Assembly (NCBI GenBank): GCA_964036045.1
Contig: OZ038389.1
Coordinates: 66,165,453 to 66,229,452 of the forward strand
DNA from: Eutreptiella sp. 'Long Island Sound 2002'
Taxonomy: Eukaryota; Euglenozoa; Euglenophyceae; Eutreptiales; Eutreptiaceae
Length of the DNA stretch: 64,000 bases
Direction: 5' to 3'
Of this stretch, positions 1-10,222 are shown in pieces; the first letter of the stretch is position 1, and each line of letters opens with the position of its first letter. A model generated the notes under the pieces. That model was not told the DNA's origin and did no database searches. It saw only the letters and a list, made by a program, of their open reading frames with translations. A program made the position numbers and the translations under genes.

Positions 1-56
1 CCTCTGTTGGTCCTCGTCACTCCCCTCTGCAGTGGGTCAAAGATTCTGGGCCGCCT

Positions 57-988
57 GCGGGAGGAAGAGGAACTGGTGCAGGTACCAGTGGCCCTGCGCA
101 GGGGATGGGTTGCGGAGGGTCAGCCACTGCCCCACAACGCCTCCTGCGTGGGCGGGCTCGACGCGGCGCTATAGGCCCAGGCGGGCGAGCCGGTTGGACG
201 TGCCCGCCGGTGGAATGTGGGCCTGCGGTTAGAGTACCCGCAGGGGTTCCAGTGCTGGGTCCAGCACCTCATCGGTGATGTTCCGTCTTGGCCGACGCCC
301 TCTGTAGGGCGTGGTGGACCTTGGGTGTGGGGGTTATGAGTTGCTCGAGCACCGGTTCTAGTGGGTAGCGTGCGCCTGGGGCCGTCATGCAGTCCCTGCA
401 GTGGCCCAGCAGAGCCCGCCATACCTCGCGGGTGAGGGCGTGGCGGGGGGCTAAGGGGGGGACCATCCGTAGGAGGCAGTGGCACGCCGGCGGCAACCGC
501 ATGGGGTGTGGGGTGTTAGCCGTAATCCACCGGCACGCCGTATCAGGCACGATGGCCCCCCACTCCACGGTCCCCATGCCTTCGGTGTGGAGCAAAGCCT
601 GCCCTTGCGCCAGGGGGAAGTATGGGCCCGGGCGTCCGTTTTCTTTTCACCGAACCCAGACCGCTCCCGCTTGTAGGCTGCGGAGCAGGGCGCCGGGCGA
701 CTGGGGCGGTGGCAAAGTCGTTTTGATGGCTTGGGTGGCATGGGCCAGGGTGCCCGTGGGCAAGTACCAAAGTGGGGGGACCCAGGGGTCCGGCAGCGGT
801 TTTGCCTCCCTTGCGTCCCATTTCCGTCCTGGCGGGGCGGCCGGGACCGTGCCTTTCTGTAGGAAGGGCCGCGCCATTTTGTCGGGGCGCCGCTGGAGGG
901 TCGCTGCGAGGCTTAGTCCCTCCACTGCGGGAGCCACTAGGAGGTCGCCCCTGGGACTGCGCAAGGCAAATCCTGGTCGGCTAGCCAA
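57..988 (-). pseudogene. Unrecognised broken reading frame in GC-rich block
   Basis: One minus-strand frame is mostly open from 988 to about 269, interrupted by a stop near 647, and continues with protein-like composition toward the left edge. It is rich in Pro, Leu, Ala and Arg. I recognise no domain: no protease DTG, RT YXDD-type, zinc-finger or integrase motif. The block is clearly more GC-rich than the sequence after 1,085 and ends abruptly there, so it may be a fragment of an older mobile element or a decayed gene. Open frames on the other strand here are equally plausible by GC bias alone. Function unknown; low confidence that it ever coded. Confidence 0.2.
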
Positions 989-1085
989 GTGTGGAGGTCT
1001 TGGGTGTAATAAGTTTTTTGAAAACTTATCGGTGTCTATCTCTAATTCACTGCCAAGTGATCTAAAAGCGTGCCTGTTTGAATAA

Positions 1086-2790
1086 GAAATACAGCATGCC
1101 GAAAAAGGAATTCAGGCACTCAGATCAACAATAAAGACAATAACAAAAAAAGGCTAAATCAGAAAATGTTGCGCTGTAAAAATCCGTTACTTCAGTTGCC
1201 CAATGGCAACGCTTTGAGCACGCGATCACTGTGCCCGAATAATACAAATACTATTTGACATGATATCTACTACTGATTGATTGTCTAATCATTTGTTATC
1301 TAACAATTTCATTGATGTCATATTTGTGGGGGTGCAGTCCCCCACCAAGAGTTCAAATATATGTGACTCTAAAGTGGCTTGGGGACGATCATGCAGTTCC
1401 ATTACACTCTTCCACCAAGCTGTAAGCCACGCCCCACAGAAGTGGCTTGCCTAGGTGAAAAAGGTTTAATGGGATGCAGGACGTAGAATGCTTAAAATAC
1501 CCCTTTCGGGAAATAAAACAAAAACAATGGGTGGGTGGGCGGGACAACACAAAGCAAAGCCTGCAAAGATCGAAGGGGAGTTCTCCACTTCTGAAAAAAA
1601 CATCAGTTTGGCAAAACTTGAATTTCATGTACACAGCCCCGTCGTCTTCCTGTGCCATCTTTGTCTTAAGTCCACTGAGATATCCCACTTCCGTCCACCA
1701 TCCGACATTGAACAGTTTGAACTTGCCTGTGCATTCTTGACAACAGCAGCCACGCAAGTACAACATGCATGTGCGGCATAGAAGAAAGAAAATTCGACAA
1801 GCTGCAAACAACACAACGCCCTTGCAACAGTAGCCAGTGTCAGCAGTCAACTACAACAGAACATACACAGAGCACCATACTGTATGTTAACATCTGCAGT
1901 GGCATTTCAATTGCTAGTTGCTGTTTCTCTGTCCTGACTGGTATTTGTATCTGCTTGTAAAAGAGTATATATTGGTACGTCAGCATGGTAAATGATACGG
2001 GATACATACAATACCAAACTAAACAATAACCAAAACAGCACAACCAAAATTGCTGACGTATAGACACTCGGACAAAAATAAGATCTGCCAAAAAAAAATT
2101 CAATCTCCATTCACCAACACTTGGCTGCCACAGTTGCAGTCCTGTTCTGCCTGGGCGGGTAGTGATCAGTTACCACAGCGTCACGTCTGACGTGCCGACC
2201 TACCCCATCTGTACGAGCTGAATATATAAAAAGAGATATGTTAAAGGTCGGGAACACCCCGAGCCGGCTTTCACCACCAAAAACTATACAACAATACAGC
2301 GCCACCAACAAGGAAAGGCAGCCGGACTTTCAGCAAGAACTGGACGCAACAACGCCAACAACAAGTAAAAGTCAAACACATTCGGCCCAAACTGTCGCCG
2401 AGCAGCTCAGCATGCAAGCATCAAGCAAGCAACACCATGCAATCATCACAAGCAAGACAATCAGGCCCTACACAAGGGCCACTGGCACAAACATTCAGGT
2501 CAAGATCTCATACAAGCAATCAAATCAAAACAATCCTTCGAGTAACAAATGACAAGCTCAAGTAAATCAATGATGGGAGGGTACAAGGAAAAAAAAGCTT
2601 CAGCTCCTGTATGAAATCAAGGCTGCATTATTGATATTAGACCGACCGCAAAACACGCACGGCCAATCTGCAAGCAAGCATGCAAGCAGTTCATCAGCAT
2701 CTCACATGGAAATCAAGGACTCAAAATCAAACACAAAGGAAAGGTTAAATCATACAGGACAAAAACAAATAAACAAACAGCCAACCAACA
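1086..2790. other. AT-rich stretch without recognisable gene
   Basis: I find no reading frame with domain-like sequence here. A TATA-like run (aatatataaaaag, about 2,221-2,233) sits directly before a 104-codon plus-strand frame at 2,238-2,552 whose product would be only Gln/Thr/Ser/Lys-rich low complexity, so I do not call it a gene. The right part is rich in short CAAGCAAGCA-like runs. Confidence 0.4.
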
Positions 2791-2799
2791 TTGCTGACA

Positions 2800-3535
2800 A
2801 AAGTATCCTACCCTCCAGGATGCACTCTACTACCCTGAGAAAGATGTCCTTGATTAGTGCCCTATAGATTTTGATGAAATCCTGCAGGTTTTTGATGGTG
2901 AAATCCCAAAACCAAAGGAGCAAGTAGAGCAAGAACAGGATGTGGATCGAATCAATGAATAGTTTGAAATCCAGTGTAACACAGAAGGGCTGCAGATAGA
3001 CAAAGCAAGTATCAACACAAAGATTCAATCACAAATGGATAATACAAAAGATTTTATATGAAAACTGGACTTACTCTAGCCATCAGGCACTTCATGTGCA
3101 CTCTTTTGGGTGAAATGGTGCTGGTTAGGAATGTGGGGCATAGGTGTCAGGCCAGACACAGAATGTAACTTGGCCAAGCAACTGAATTCAGAAACAGTTC
3201 AAAAGTAGAACCACAATAAGTGGTAGAAACAATTGAGTATAGGGGTCTTGGGGTGGGAGACCACTAGGCTTAACCTCCAAGGCCTAAAGCATGAAATGCC
3301 TATTTTATTTCGGTATATCCTCCATGAAGGAAGATATGTCCGCTCAGTAGAGTGGTAGGGGTGAACTTCATGGGGGACTAGGGTTACAACCCTAGTTACT
3401 TTGAGAAAGTGTACTTTAGGCTTCAAAAGAGAGATAAAAATACTTAAGTTAGTCTTAGCATCAACAAAAGGGTTTGAAGGGGGGCTTGGCCTGGATCAAG
3501 CCCTCCAAGAAAGACATGGCAGTGACTTTTTCTTA
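2800..3535 (-). repeat. Elem-1 3' LTR (left edge approximate)
   Basis: The right edge (ctttttctta, ending 3,535) followed by a C-run matches the edge of the Elem-5 LTRs. Shared landmarks keep their order: gaagggctgcag at 2,984-2,995 and atgtgcactctttt near 3,094-3,107, the latter about 430 bases from the edge in both families. The rest has diverged, and the left edge is inferred from the Elem-5 LTR length (784 bp). No TG/CA ends are visible, as in Elem-5. Confidence 0.55.
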
Positions 3536-3544
3536 CTCCCCCCC
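3536..3544 (-). promoter_or_regulatory. Elem-1 polypurine tract
   Basis: On the minus strand this reads as a run of G ending GAG immediately before the LTR, the same arrangement as in Elem-5. It is the expected plus-strand cDNA primer of an LTR retrotransposon. Confidence 0.6.
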
Positions 3545-3773
3545 GGAGTACTAGTTAGCTAAGCTAGTACGACCAAGGAAAAAGGCTCAAATGTTCCCAA
3601 AATTACCTCAGAAAATGCATTAAACCTACCAAAAACATTGGCATCAGTTCATAGAAGCCTATCACACGGTAGGTACGCTCGAGAAACAGTGTAATGTACC
3701 GTGAATGATGTCCCTTCGATGGGGCATTCCTCAAAAGTCGCCAGCGTACGACGAAAACGTTTGGTAAAAATTT

Positions 3774-3875
3774 GGGGGTAGTGGGGTTTGAACCCACGAC
3801 TCCCTCCCTAGAGCACATATGCTTGCCCACTAGGGTCCAGTCGAACGCTCTAATGCGGACAGCTATCGCTGCATA
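3774..3875 (-). other. tRNA-like sequence (box A and box B)
   Basis: Read on the minus strand, it has a box A-like stretch (TAGCTGTCCGCATTAGAGCG, 3,865 back to 3,846) and a T-arm with GTGGG/CCCAC stem and TTCAAAC loop containing the B-box (3,794-3,785). Between them are nested pairs CGACT/AGTCG and CCCTAG/CTAGGG. I cannot form a standard acceptor stem and anticodon arm, so it is a tRNA-derived repeat or pseudogene rather than a working tRNA. Confidence 0.5.
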
Positions 3876-4844
3876 AACAGCGTTTTAGTAAACGTCCTGA
3901 CCAAGGGCCAGGGCGGAGCAATACTCCCAATGGAGGACACAAATCTCCATGAGCTGAAAAAAATAGAAAATGTAACCAACAGGGAGTGATTCCTGCGGTT
4001 TGGCGAAAGGTGTAGCGATTTAAGAGGTCAAATCGCTAAAAATTGACGAAATCACGCGAGAAATCGTCATTTTTACACCAAAACTCAAAGTCGAAGACAA
4101 GCGCAACAGAAGCGGACTTCAAAAACATGGTTACGCAAGCGTAAACGGCTTTTGAAAAAGAAGGTATGAGCCGTAGTTTTTAAAGTTCTAAAGGAAATTT
4201 TTGCACAGTTCCATCAAAATTTTTATAAACCTCAGGCAAAAGTTTTCAAACTCAGCCCACACCACAGAGCAGGTGGACAACCCACCTCTCAGGTATGCCA
4301 GTGTTATTTCACACGCATGCATTGCGTCCGTGTTGGTTGCTTTGTCAAAACGTTAGGGTTGTCAACGCTGTGTTCGTTGGGGGTTCGGGTTCTCCTCTCT
4401 CTTGCTCTGTACAGGTCAAAACAGGAATGAAAGGTATGCGATGCGAATGGAGCGCGCAGCGCGCATGTAGGGTTAGAATATGCGCTGTGCTCGCGATGCA
4501 TGTGCCTAATTGAGGCATTCCGACGCTGTGGCGCTTTCCCTGTACCCCGATTCACACTTGTTCTCGCTTCACAGGTAAGAAAAGAAAGTGCTTGCTCGTG
4601 TTTGTTTGCTCGTGTGTAGCCGTAGCGCTAAAGTAGGGTTGCTTAAAACGCTTAGGCTTGTTTTGCGCTGTGCAGTGCGCCACTTTTTCTCCTCTTTCAG
4701 CAGGAAACAAGACAAGGGAAGCGTGCATGACACACAGTGCATTAATCGCTTAGGGGGGTTTATAATTCGCCGTAGGTTTGTTTAAGCGCGTAGGGTTGTT
4801 TTGCGCTCGTGTTTTCGTCGGCATTCACATGATGCATGGTGAGT

Positions 4845-5190
4845 AAGGTAGGTAAGCCCAGGAGGAGCTCACCTCCTGGTTGATTCACCCTTGTGATTGG
4901 TTATGTTGGGTTAAATTAGGTAAAAACAACAGGAAATGGAGAGATTGTGCATACCTGTGCATGCATATGACCCATTAAAGGGTAGGCCACGCGAAGTGCG
5001 CACGGTAAACCTTGTTTAGGTTACCCAGGGGCTCCACCCTACGTTCTTTAAGAGAACGGGTGGAGTTCCTTAAGCTTGCTTGCTTGTACTGAGGTTCAGG
5101 AACAGCGTATTATAGGGCAGCCTGAGAAGCGTATAACACGTGGAGGCTGTCTTGATTTCTCAGTCCTGAACCTCAGTCATTGGCCTTTGC
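4845..5190 (+). ncRNA. Structured RNA with covarying helices (Elem-1 copy)
   Basis: Helices read on the plus strand: hairpin 4,858-4,865/4,872-4,879 (8 bp); hairpin 5,032-5,039/5,058-5,065 enclosing a TAC bulge and the inner stem 5,043-5,047/5,053-5,057 (GTTCT/AGAAC, loop TTAAG); a 14-bp stem 5,088-5,101/5,164-5,177; and inside it an 8-bp stem 5,116-5,123/5,144-5,151 closing a 20-base loop. The second copy at 54,167-54,316 keeps the helices with different bases while loops and joints (GTATTATAG, TTAAG, the 20-base loop) barely change. G-U pairs (5,117/5,150; 5,115/5,152) are possible only on the plus strand, opposite to the element's genes. Not a family I recognise. Confidence 0.6.
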
Positions 5191-6408
5191 TTTATAGGTG
5201 GGAAGGTAAGGGCGATTGGTGCAGTCCCTCTTGGCAGCGCTAAAATATGCTGCGCGGATCACAAAAACAAATAACTGCAGCTCAACCAGGAGTGGTGAGT
5301 GCAGTCCGACTTCACCGCCATCCACGCTGTGCACGCACGCTGAGCACTCCCTCCCTCCAAGCCCTGACAGGGAAACGCGTAGTGGCGTCCCTGTTAGGCC
5401 ACAGCCGCTTAGTAGCGCTGTGTTCTCTTGCTTTCTCACAGGAGGGTCAACAGGACCCGAGACCTCATTGACAGCAACACCAAGTAGCGTGTGTAGGTGT
5501 TAGGGTCAACAGGCCTGGCAGGAGTTGAGTGCAGGTGATGAGTGCTCACCCTGCCTTCGAAGGCCGGTGCTGGCGTTAGTGAGTGTAGTGTAGTGGTGTC
5601 GCCTGTCCCGTGTGCTTTTCCACGCGGGCAGGGGAGTGCGTTAGCTTTTGGCCTTTAGCAAAAATGGGCGTTTTGTATGCCCTTAGCACACTTGGCGACC
5701 CCTCCCCTCTAGTAGGTAGGGCTTTTGCCGTCTTCCCCCAAGGATAGGCGCCAGCACAGAAATTGGGCGCCATAGGAGTGGTACTGAACTGACTAGGACC
5801 TTCGGTCCGACATCAGCGAGGCCCATTGAGTTGGGAGCCACGCCGGGGAGAGAAGTGAGACACACACAGACATACGTAGCACACTTAGGGGTATGGTAAA
5901 CCCTGTAAGGATGGGTAGAACCCCACGGATCTGGACCAGTCAGGGCTCCTAACTGTGGGCTTCCTTGTCCCCAAGGAGGGAAGACACACCTTGCCTCATA
6001 ACACCTTGCTTGTCGTTCCCCCCTGGTGTAGTAAGCCATCGTTCTTTGTTGGCTCCCCAAGGTCATTACATCAGGGCAGTCCCCATGCAACACATGGTCA
6101 ACAAGGCATACAGTCGCTGGGTGGCTGCAAACCTGATAAGCGGCCACCTGGTCCACGCTGGAAACCATAGGCATGGGTCTGCAGGGCACAGACAGGGTCG
6201 GTGCAGTGCTCAGTAAGCAGTAGTATGTGAAAAACCAATGGCCTTCGGCCAGGGAGTAGTTGTCACAGGGGGCTTACGGTCCTGTCCTGCGATGCAATGC
6301 GGGGCAACTGTGACAACTGCTCTTACCCCCATACACAGGCACGTCTGCACAAGAGTGCTCACTGCACCTGTGAGGTTAGAACACAGTCAGTAGACTGACA
6401 CAGGAAAA

Positions 6409-7802
6409 TTAGTTTCGCTTTTTACGCTGTGACATAGTCTCAGCACGGGTTAGTAGCTGCCCCTCGTTGTTCTCAACGAGGTAGGAGCGGAAGATGGGGT
6501 TGATACTCCCATCTGGTTGTATGAAGGCCGGCATAGGTTCCCAGGTCGCCTCAGATAACCCATAGCCATCCCACAGGGTTAGGAATTTCCAGCCCTGTTT
6601 ATACTCGTGGCGAGCAATACCTGCAACCACGTAGTAACCATCGAGTGCCATCTCATCGGCAGTCATTTCTTCGAGTTCGTCTGCCTCCTCTGGACTGGCA
6701 GCGTTCTCTAGGTCTATACGCTCCACCTCACTGTCGCTGAGGCGCCACTCATCCCAAGACAAATCGTCAGGGGAGTGATAGTGCCTCAACTGTTTAGGTG
6801 CACACAGCAGTTCACCACCTAGACGTGGACTGCACCTGACATGGATCCTGGATCCATCTATCCTGATGATACGATAGGGTCCAAAATAAGGGTCCTGTAG
6901 GCAGTTACGTGGCCAGGAGGGTAGGCGTGAATGGTGAACCAAAACAAGGTCACCAACCTTGAAGCTGGCAGGTCGCCGTAGGCGGTTCTGTCGGCTCAGT
7001 TCACGGTCACGAATGTGTCTCAGGTTAGTCCCAGCCTGGTTAGCCAGGGACTCCTTGTGTTCCAGCCAATCTCCCACAGGGCTCTTGAAGTCCTCAGGAA
7101 AGGGGGTTTTGAAGAACCATGCAGGTCGTCCTTCATGGAACAGTTCGTGGGGGGTGAAACCCGTAGAGGAGCTCCGCTGTGAGTTCATGGTCAGCACTGC
7201 CCAGGGCACTAGGCGTACCCAGTCCTTGGTACGCTCCTATTTCATCAGGATTCTTAAGTTTTGCTCCACCACATGGTTCTGTCTCTGACAGAGAGGGTTA
7301 GACGTGTGGGTATAGGGCACACCTGTGGTTACCTCCACGTTGAGGGCATTTAGCACTCGTTTGTACCACCCAGTGTCACTGCGGATGCGTACATCCTCAT
7401 CAGAGTGCACCTGCTTAGGTGCTCCATAGGGTTCGAACCATTGTTCGACCAACATTTTCACAGTCTGCTCACCTGTGATTTTCTTATTGCAAGGGAACAC
7501 ACGGGTGAAGCGAGATAGGCCACAGGTGACCACTAGGCAACTATCATAGCCGCCGAAGCGTGGTAGGCCGTGGATGAAATCCACGTAGAGAAGAGAGTTA
7601 GCACAATAGGGTGTGGGTAAGCTGGAAATTAGGCCCCTATCCCTACTGTCGCTCTGCTTGCTGGCATGACAGCCACAAGCATCCACAATGGTCTGCATAC
7701 GCGACCTCAGTTCAGTCAGGGTTAGACTAGAGTAGAAACACTCACGGAAGAAGTCCACTGAGCGATCAGCGCCAGTGTGACCAGAACTGAGATGGGACCA
7801 CT
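6409..7802 (-). pseudogene. Elem-1 integrase and chromodomain (broken)
   Basis: The C-terminal part of pol begins in the integrase zinc-binding region (two His in HLSSGH, then CGCH) just after the Elem-2 junction. The core has the first Asp (YVDF) and second Asp (SDED), but the residue matching the catalytic Glu of Elem-5 (CERQ) is Gln (codon CAG, 7,285-7,287). An in-frame TAG lies at 7,237-7,239, where Elem-5 has Thr. After the core come a TGFTPHEL segment, a basic GDLVLVHHSRLP part and a chromodomain near 6,480-6,610 with the cage aromatics (YYV, LWDGY, TWEP). Chromodomains in this class bind modified histone tails and steer integration. The first residues at the right end are read from Elem-2 LTR, not Elem-1. 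Confidence 0.85.
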
Positions 7803-10222
7803 TGAAGCCGGTTCGGACCCCCGTGGCCATCCTTGGGTCACTTGGGGTGTGTATCTATGTGCCGGCAAGCCGCCATTGGCTGATATCATACTCTCCCATC
7901 CACCTGACCTAACCTGATGTGATAGTGTGATAGGCTTGGCCATTCCAGCTATGAGCGGCTATATTCAATACCGCGGCGCCGCCGGCTGAGATTAATATAT
8001 CAAAATATCAGGAATCAACAGGGTTTTTTTATCATAATGTTTCCGTAATTTTTCAGCTATCCGTTGTGATTGTCAATGTATCCGCGACTGTCAGTTGGCT
8101 CGCGATTTTGCGGTAACCGATTGGTTAACTGTCATTTCCAGATATTTTAGCGGAAACCCCGATGAAGGGTCAATTTTCATCAGAAAAGGGTTCGTTGCTT
8201 CCGCAATTTTCATGTTATACACTCGCAAAATTAATCCGATTTTTTCAGACATTCAGAATCGGATTTTCAATTTCGAGGTCGCCGCACTTGATATGATGTA
8301 TTTCAATTGGTCCTACATTTTTCCCCGATCACAAATCAACCTTCCTTTTGTTGTCTCCTTCATTTTTCTTGGAGATATAGGCGAAACAAAATTGATTGGT
8401 GAGGCCACTTTGAAGAATCATATCTCCGGCTCATTGCGAGAAATTTCAATTTTGAGATATGGGCTGGAATCGCCTCGGTCTCAACTTAATTGAGGAAGCG
8501 TCAAACGCCTTTGATGTGTACACATGCCTGGTGTAGCAAGGGAGAATGGTCAAGAATGTGGAAAATGATTTCTAACTCTTGAACCATGCAACCAAATATT
8601 TTAATGCGACTTTCGACTGTACCGCATGAGTGTTGGTGTTGCATAGAAACCTTTCTTGGGTTCCTACGTATTTTTAACGTGAAGTTATGTCCATGGAGGG
8701 GTATGGCCTACCATGGTGGGAGCCATTTTTGAGGGTATGTGTTATATGCATGGTATGTGCTTCGCTATGCTCACTGGGAAGATATGTGGAGTCATACGTG
8801 GCAAGGGCTTCGCCCATGTCCCAATGGTGAGCTCCATAGCGCTAGACCAAGTCTACCGCACATATAGTGCAGGTGGGAAGCCGTATGGAGCGACCCATAA
8901 GCGCCATTGCCAATTTTCCCATTTTCATGGTGCATGTAGAGAGGAGGTTCGAAGGTGTCTTCATGCGTCCATTTGGGGATCCAAGTGGGGGGATTGTTCA
9001 CAAATGGTTCCAAGCAATAGTGTGTTGAGCCATATGTGGATACTATGGGTGAGCGAAGTTATATACTATTGTGATTACTTTGAATTTGGCAACATTTGCA
9101 TGTTTTTGACCTCATTTTATGCTCATTTTTGTATTTTATGTGCTCAACTGGTCGGCTAACAGTAAAGTGCCTGGAGATCGGTGAACTATAGTATGTTGCT
9201 TATATGTTGGCATGTGCTTCAGTGTTGCACCTCACCATATGCCGGATCACGTGGTCACTTTGGCGTCGCACACGAGGCCTCACAAAATTAGGTCTCAAAT
9301 TCGTGAGTTGACTTGTGAAGCATGGCATGCGTATATCCGAAGGGGCTTGGGAGCCAATGTTGTGATATTCTTGGGCATAGACCTTTGGTCTATATCACCC
9401 TTGTATATTACTTTCCGGTTTGACACATGCATGGAGCATTTGAACATTTGCCGTATGCATTTTTGAGTATATAATTGAATTTTGGGCACTATGGTGTGAT
9501 TTGCCTAGTTTTGCTATGTTGTGAGGTCATCTTCATGAGGCAATTCTTCAAGCCCAATCGACTCCAAGTCCAACCAAGATTATGTCAGGGTAGGGCATGG
9601 TCCTGAGTGCTACTCTAGGCCATGACACGCCACCTCCCCTATTGGGCTAGGGTTTAGAGGCTTGGGAGTGAACACATTTTTGGGGTTTGTGTAGTGACTT
9701 TTTACACATGGCATTTAGCCATCTTATTTGACTTGGTTCAGGGCATCATGTTGGCGAGTCAAGGGAAGGTCTTGAGTCCAGGCAATGAGGGGTCCATGGC
9801 TGTGATCATGTATGTTTCCATCTTTCCCCCATTTTGCTTGATTTGTGTTCATATGCCAATTTCAGGGTTTTTTCCATTATTCTATTGGTGCAATTCTATG
9901 TACATGCCCAACGCCCGTGTCTCCGTGTGCACCGTGAGACGACTGGCGTGTTGAAAGGAGTTGTTGAGTGTCAACGCAGGACCTCAATCACCCCTGGAAG
10001 CCCTCAGTGTGGATCATTTGGATTTGACCTACTGTACTTGGGAGTTGGTTATTGCAAGGGATCAGGACTTGTGTGAAGGAGCCATATTTTACTATTTTTT
10101 GTGGGAAATTGTGCAGGATAGGGCAAGATCATGCAGAACCTGGTGAGAAGCAAGACCATAGGAGTGACAGGAAATGGTGGAAGGGGTACAGCAGGGGCCG
10201 GTCCTGGTAGGGACCTTCTTTC
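7803..10222 (+). repeat. Elem-2 5' LTR
   Basis: Begins TGAAGCCGG and runs to the PBS. It is near-identical over its whole length to 46,596-49,039 apart from scattered substitutions and an indel of about 24 bases near 8,776 (extra bases at about 47,571-47,594 in the other copy). At 2.4 kb it is long for an LTR. It holds the ATG (10,131) of the gag frame. A 132-codon frame at 8,095-8,493 is kept in both copies, but as LTR copies they share ancestry, so this is not evidence of coding. Confidence 0.85.

Larger units (their letters stand above)
3545..6408 (-). other. Elem-1 3' noncoding region, conserved in blocks with Elem-5
   Basis: This is about 2.9 kb between the chromodomain stop and the PPT, with no domain-bearing reading frame. 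Several blocks are nearly identical in Elem-5 although the proteins have diverged strongly: the structured RNA at 4,845-5,190; 5,178-5,196 (cattggcctttgcttta); 5,340-5,450 (with CAGGGA/TCCCTG pairing); 5,590-5,760 (ggagtgcgttagctttt, gggcgtttt); and 5,780-5,890. On the plus strand it also carries repeated pyrimidine-tract-AG sites followed at once by GT. It may hold regulatory RNA or spliced exons. I see nothing to show a protein. Confidence 0.6.

Noticed and set aside
2238-2552. 104-codon frame after a TATA-like run
   Set aside because: Low-complexity Gln/Thr/Ser/Lys product; the TATA-like run is only a few bases before the ATG, leaving no room for a normal transcript start.
3774-3875. Functional tRNA gene
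   Set aside because: Box A and B are present, but no acceptable acceptor stem plus seven-base anticodon loop could be drawn.
8095-8493. 132-codon frame present twice (also 46,888-47,286)
   Set aside because: Both copies are in Elem-2 LTRs and share descent. The frame has no domain and sits in U3-like sequence.
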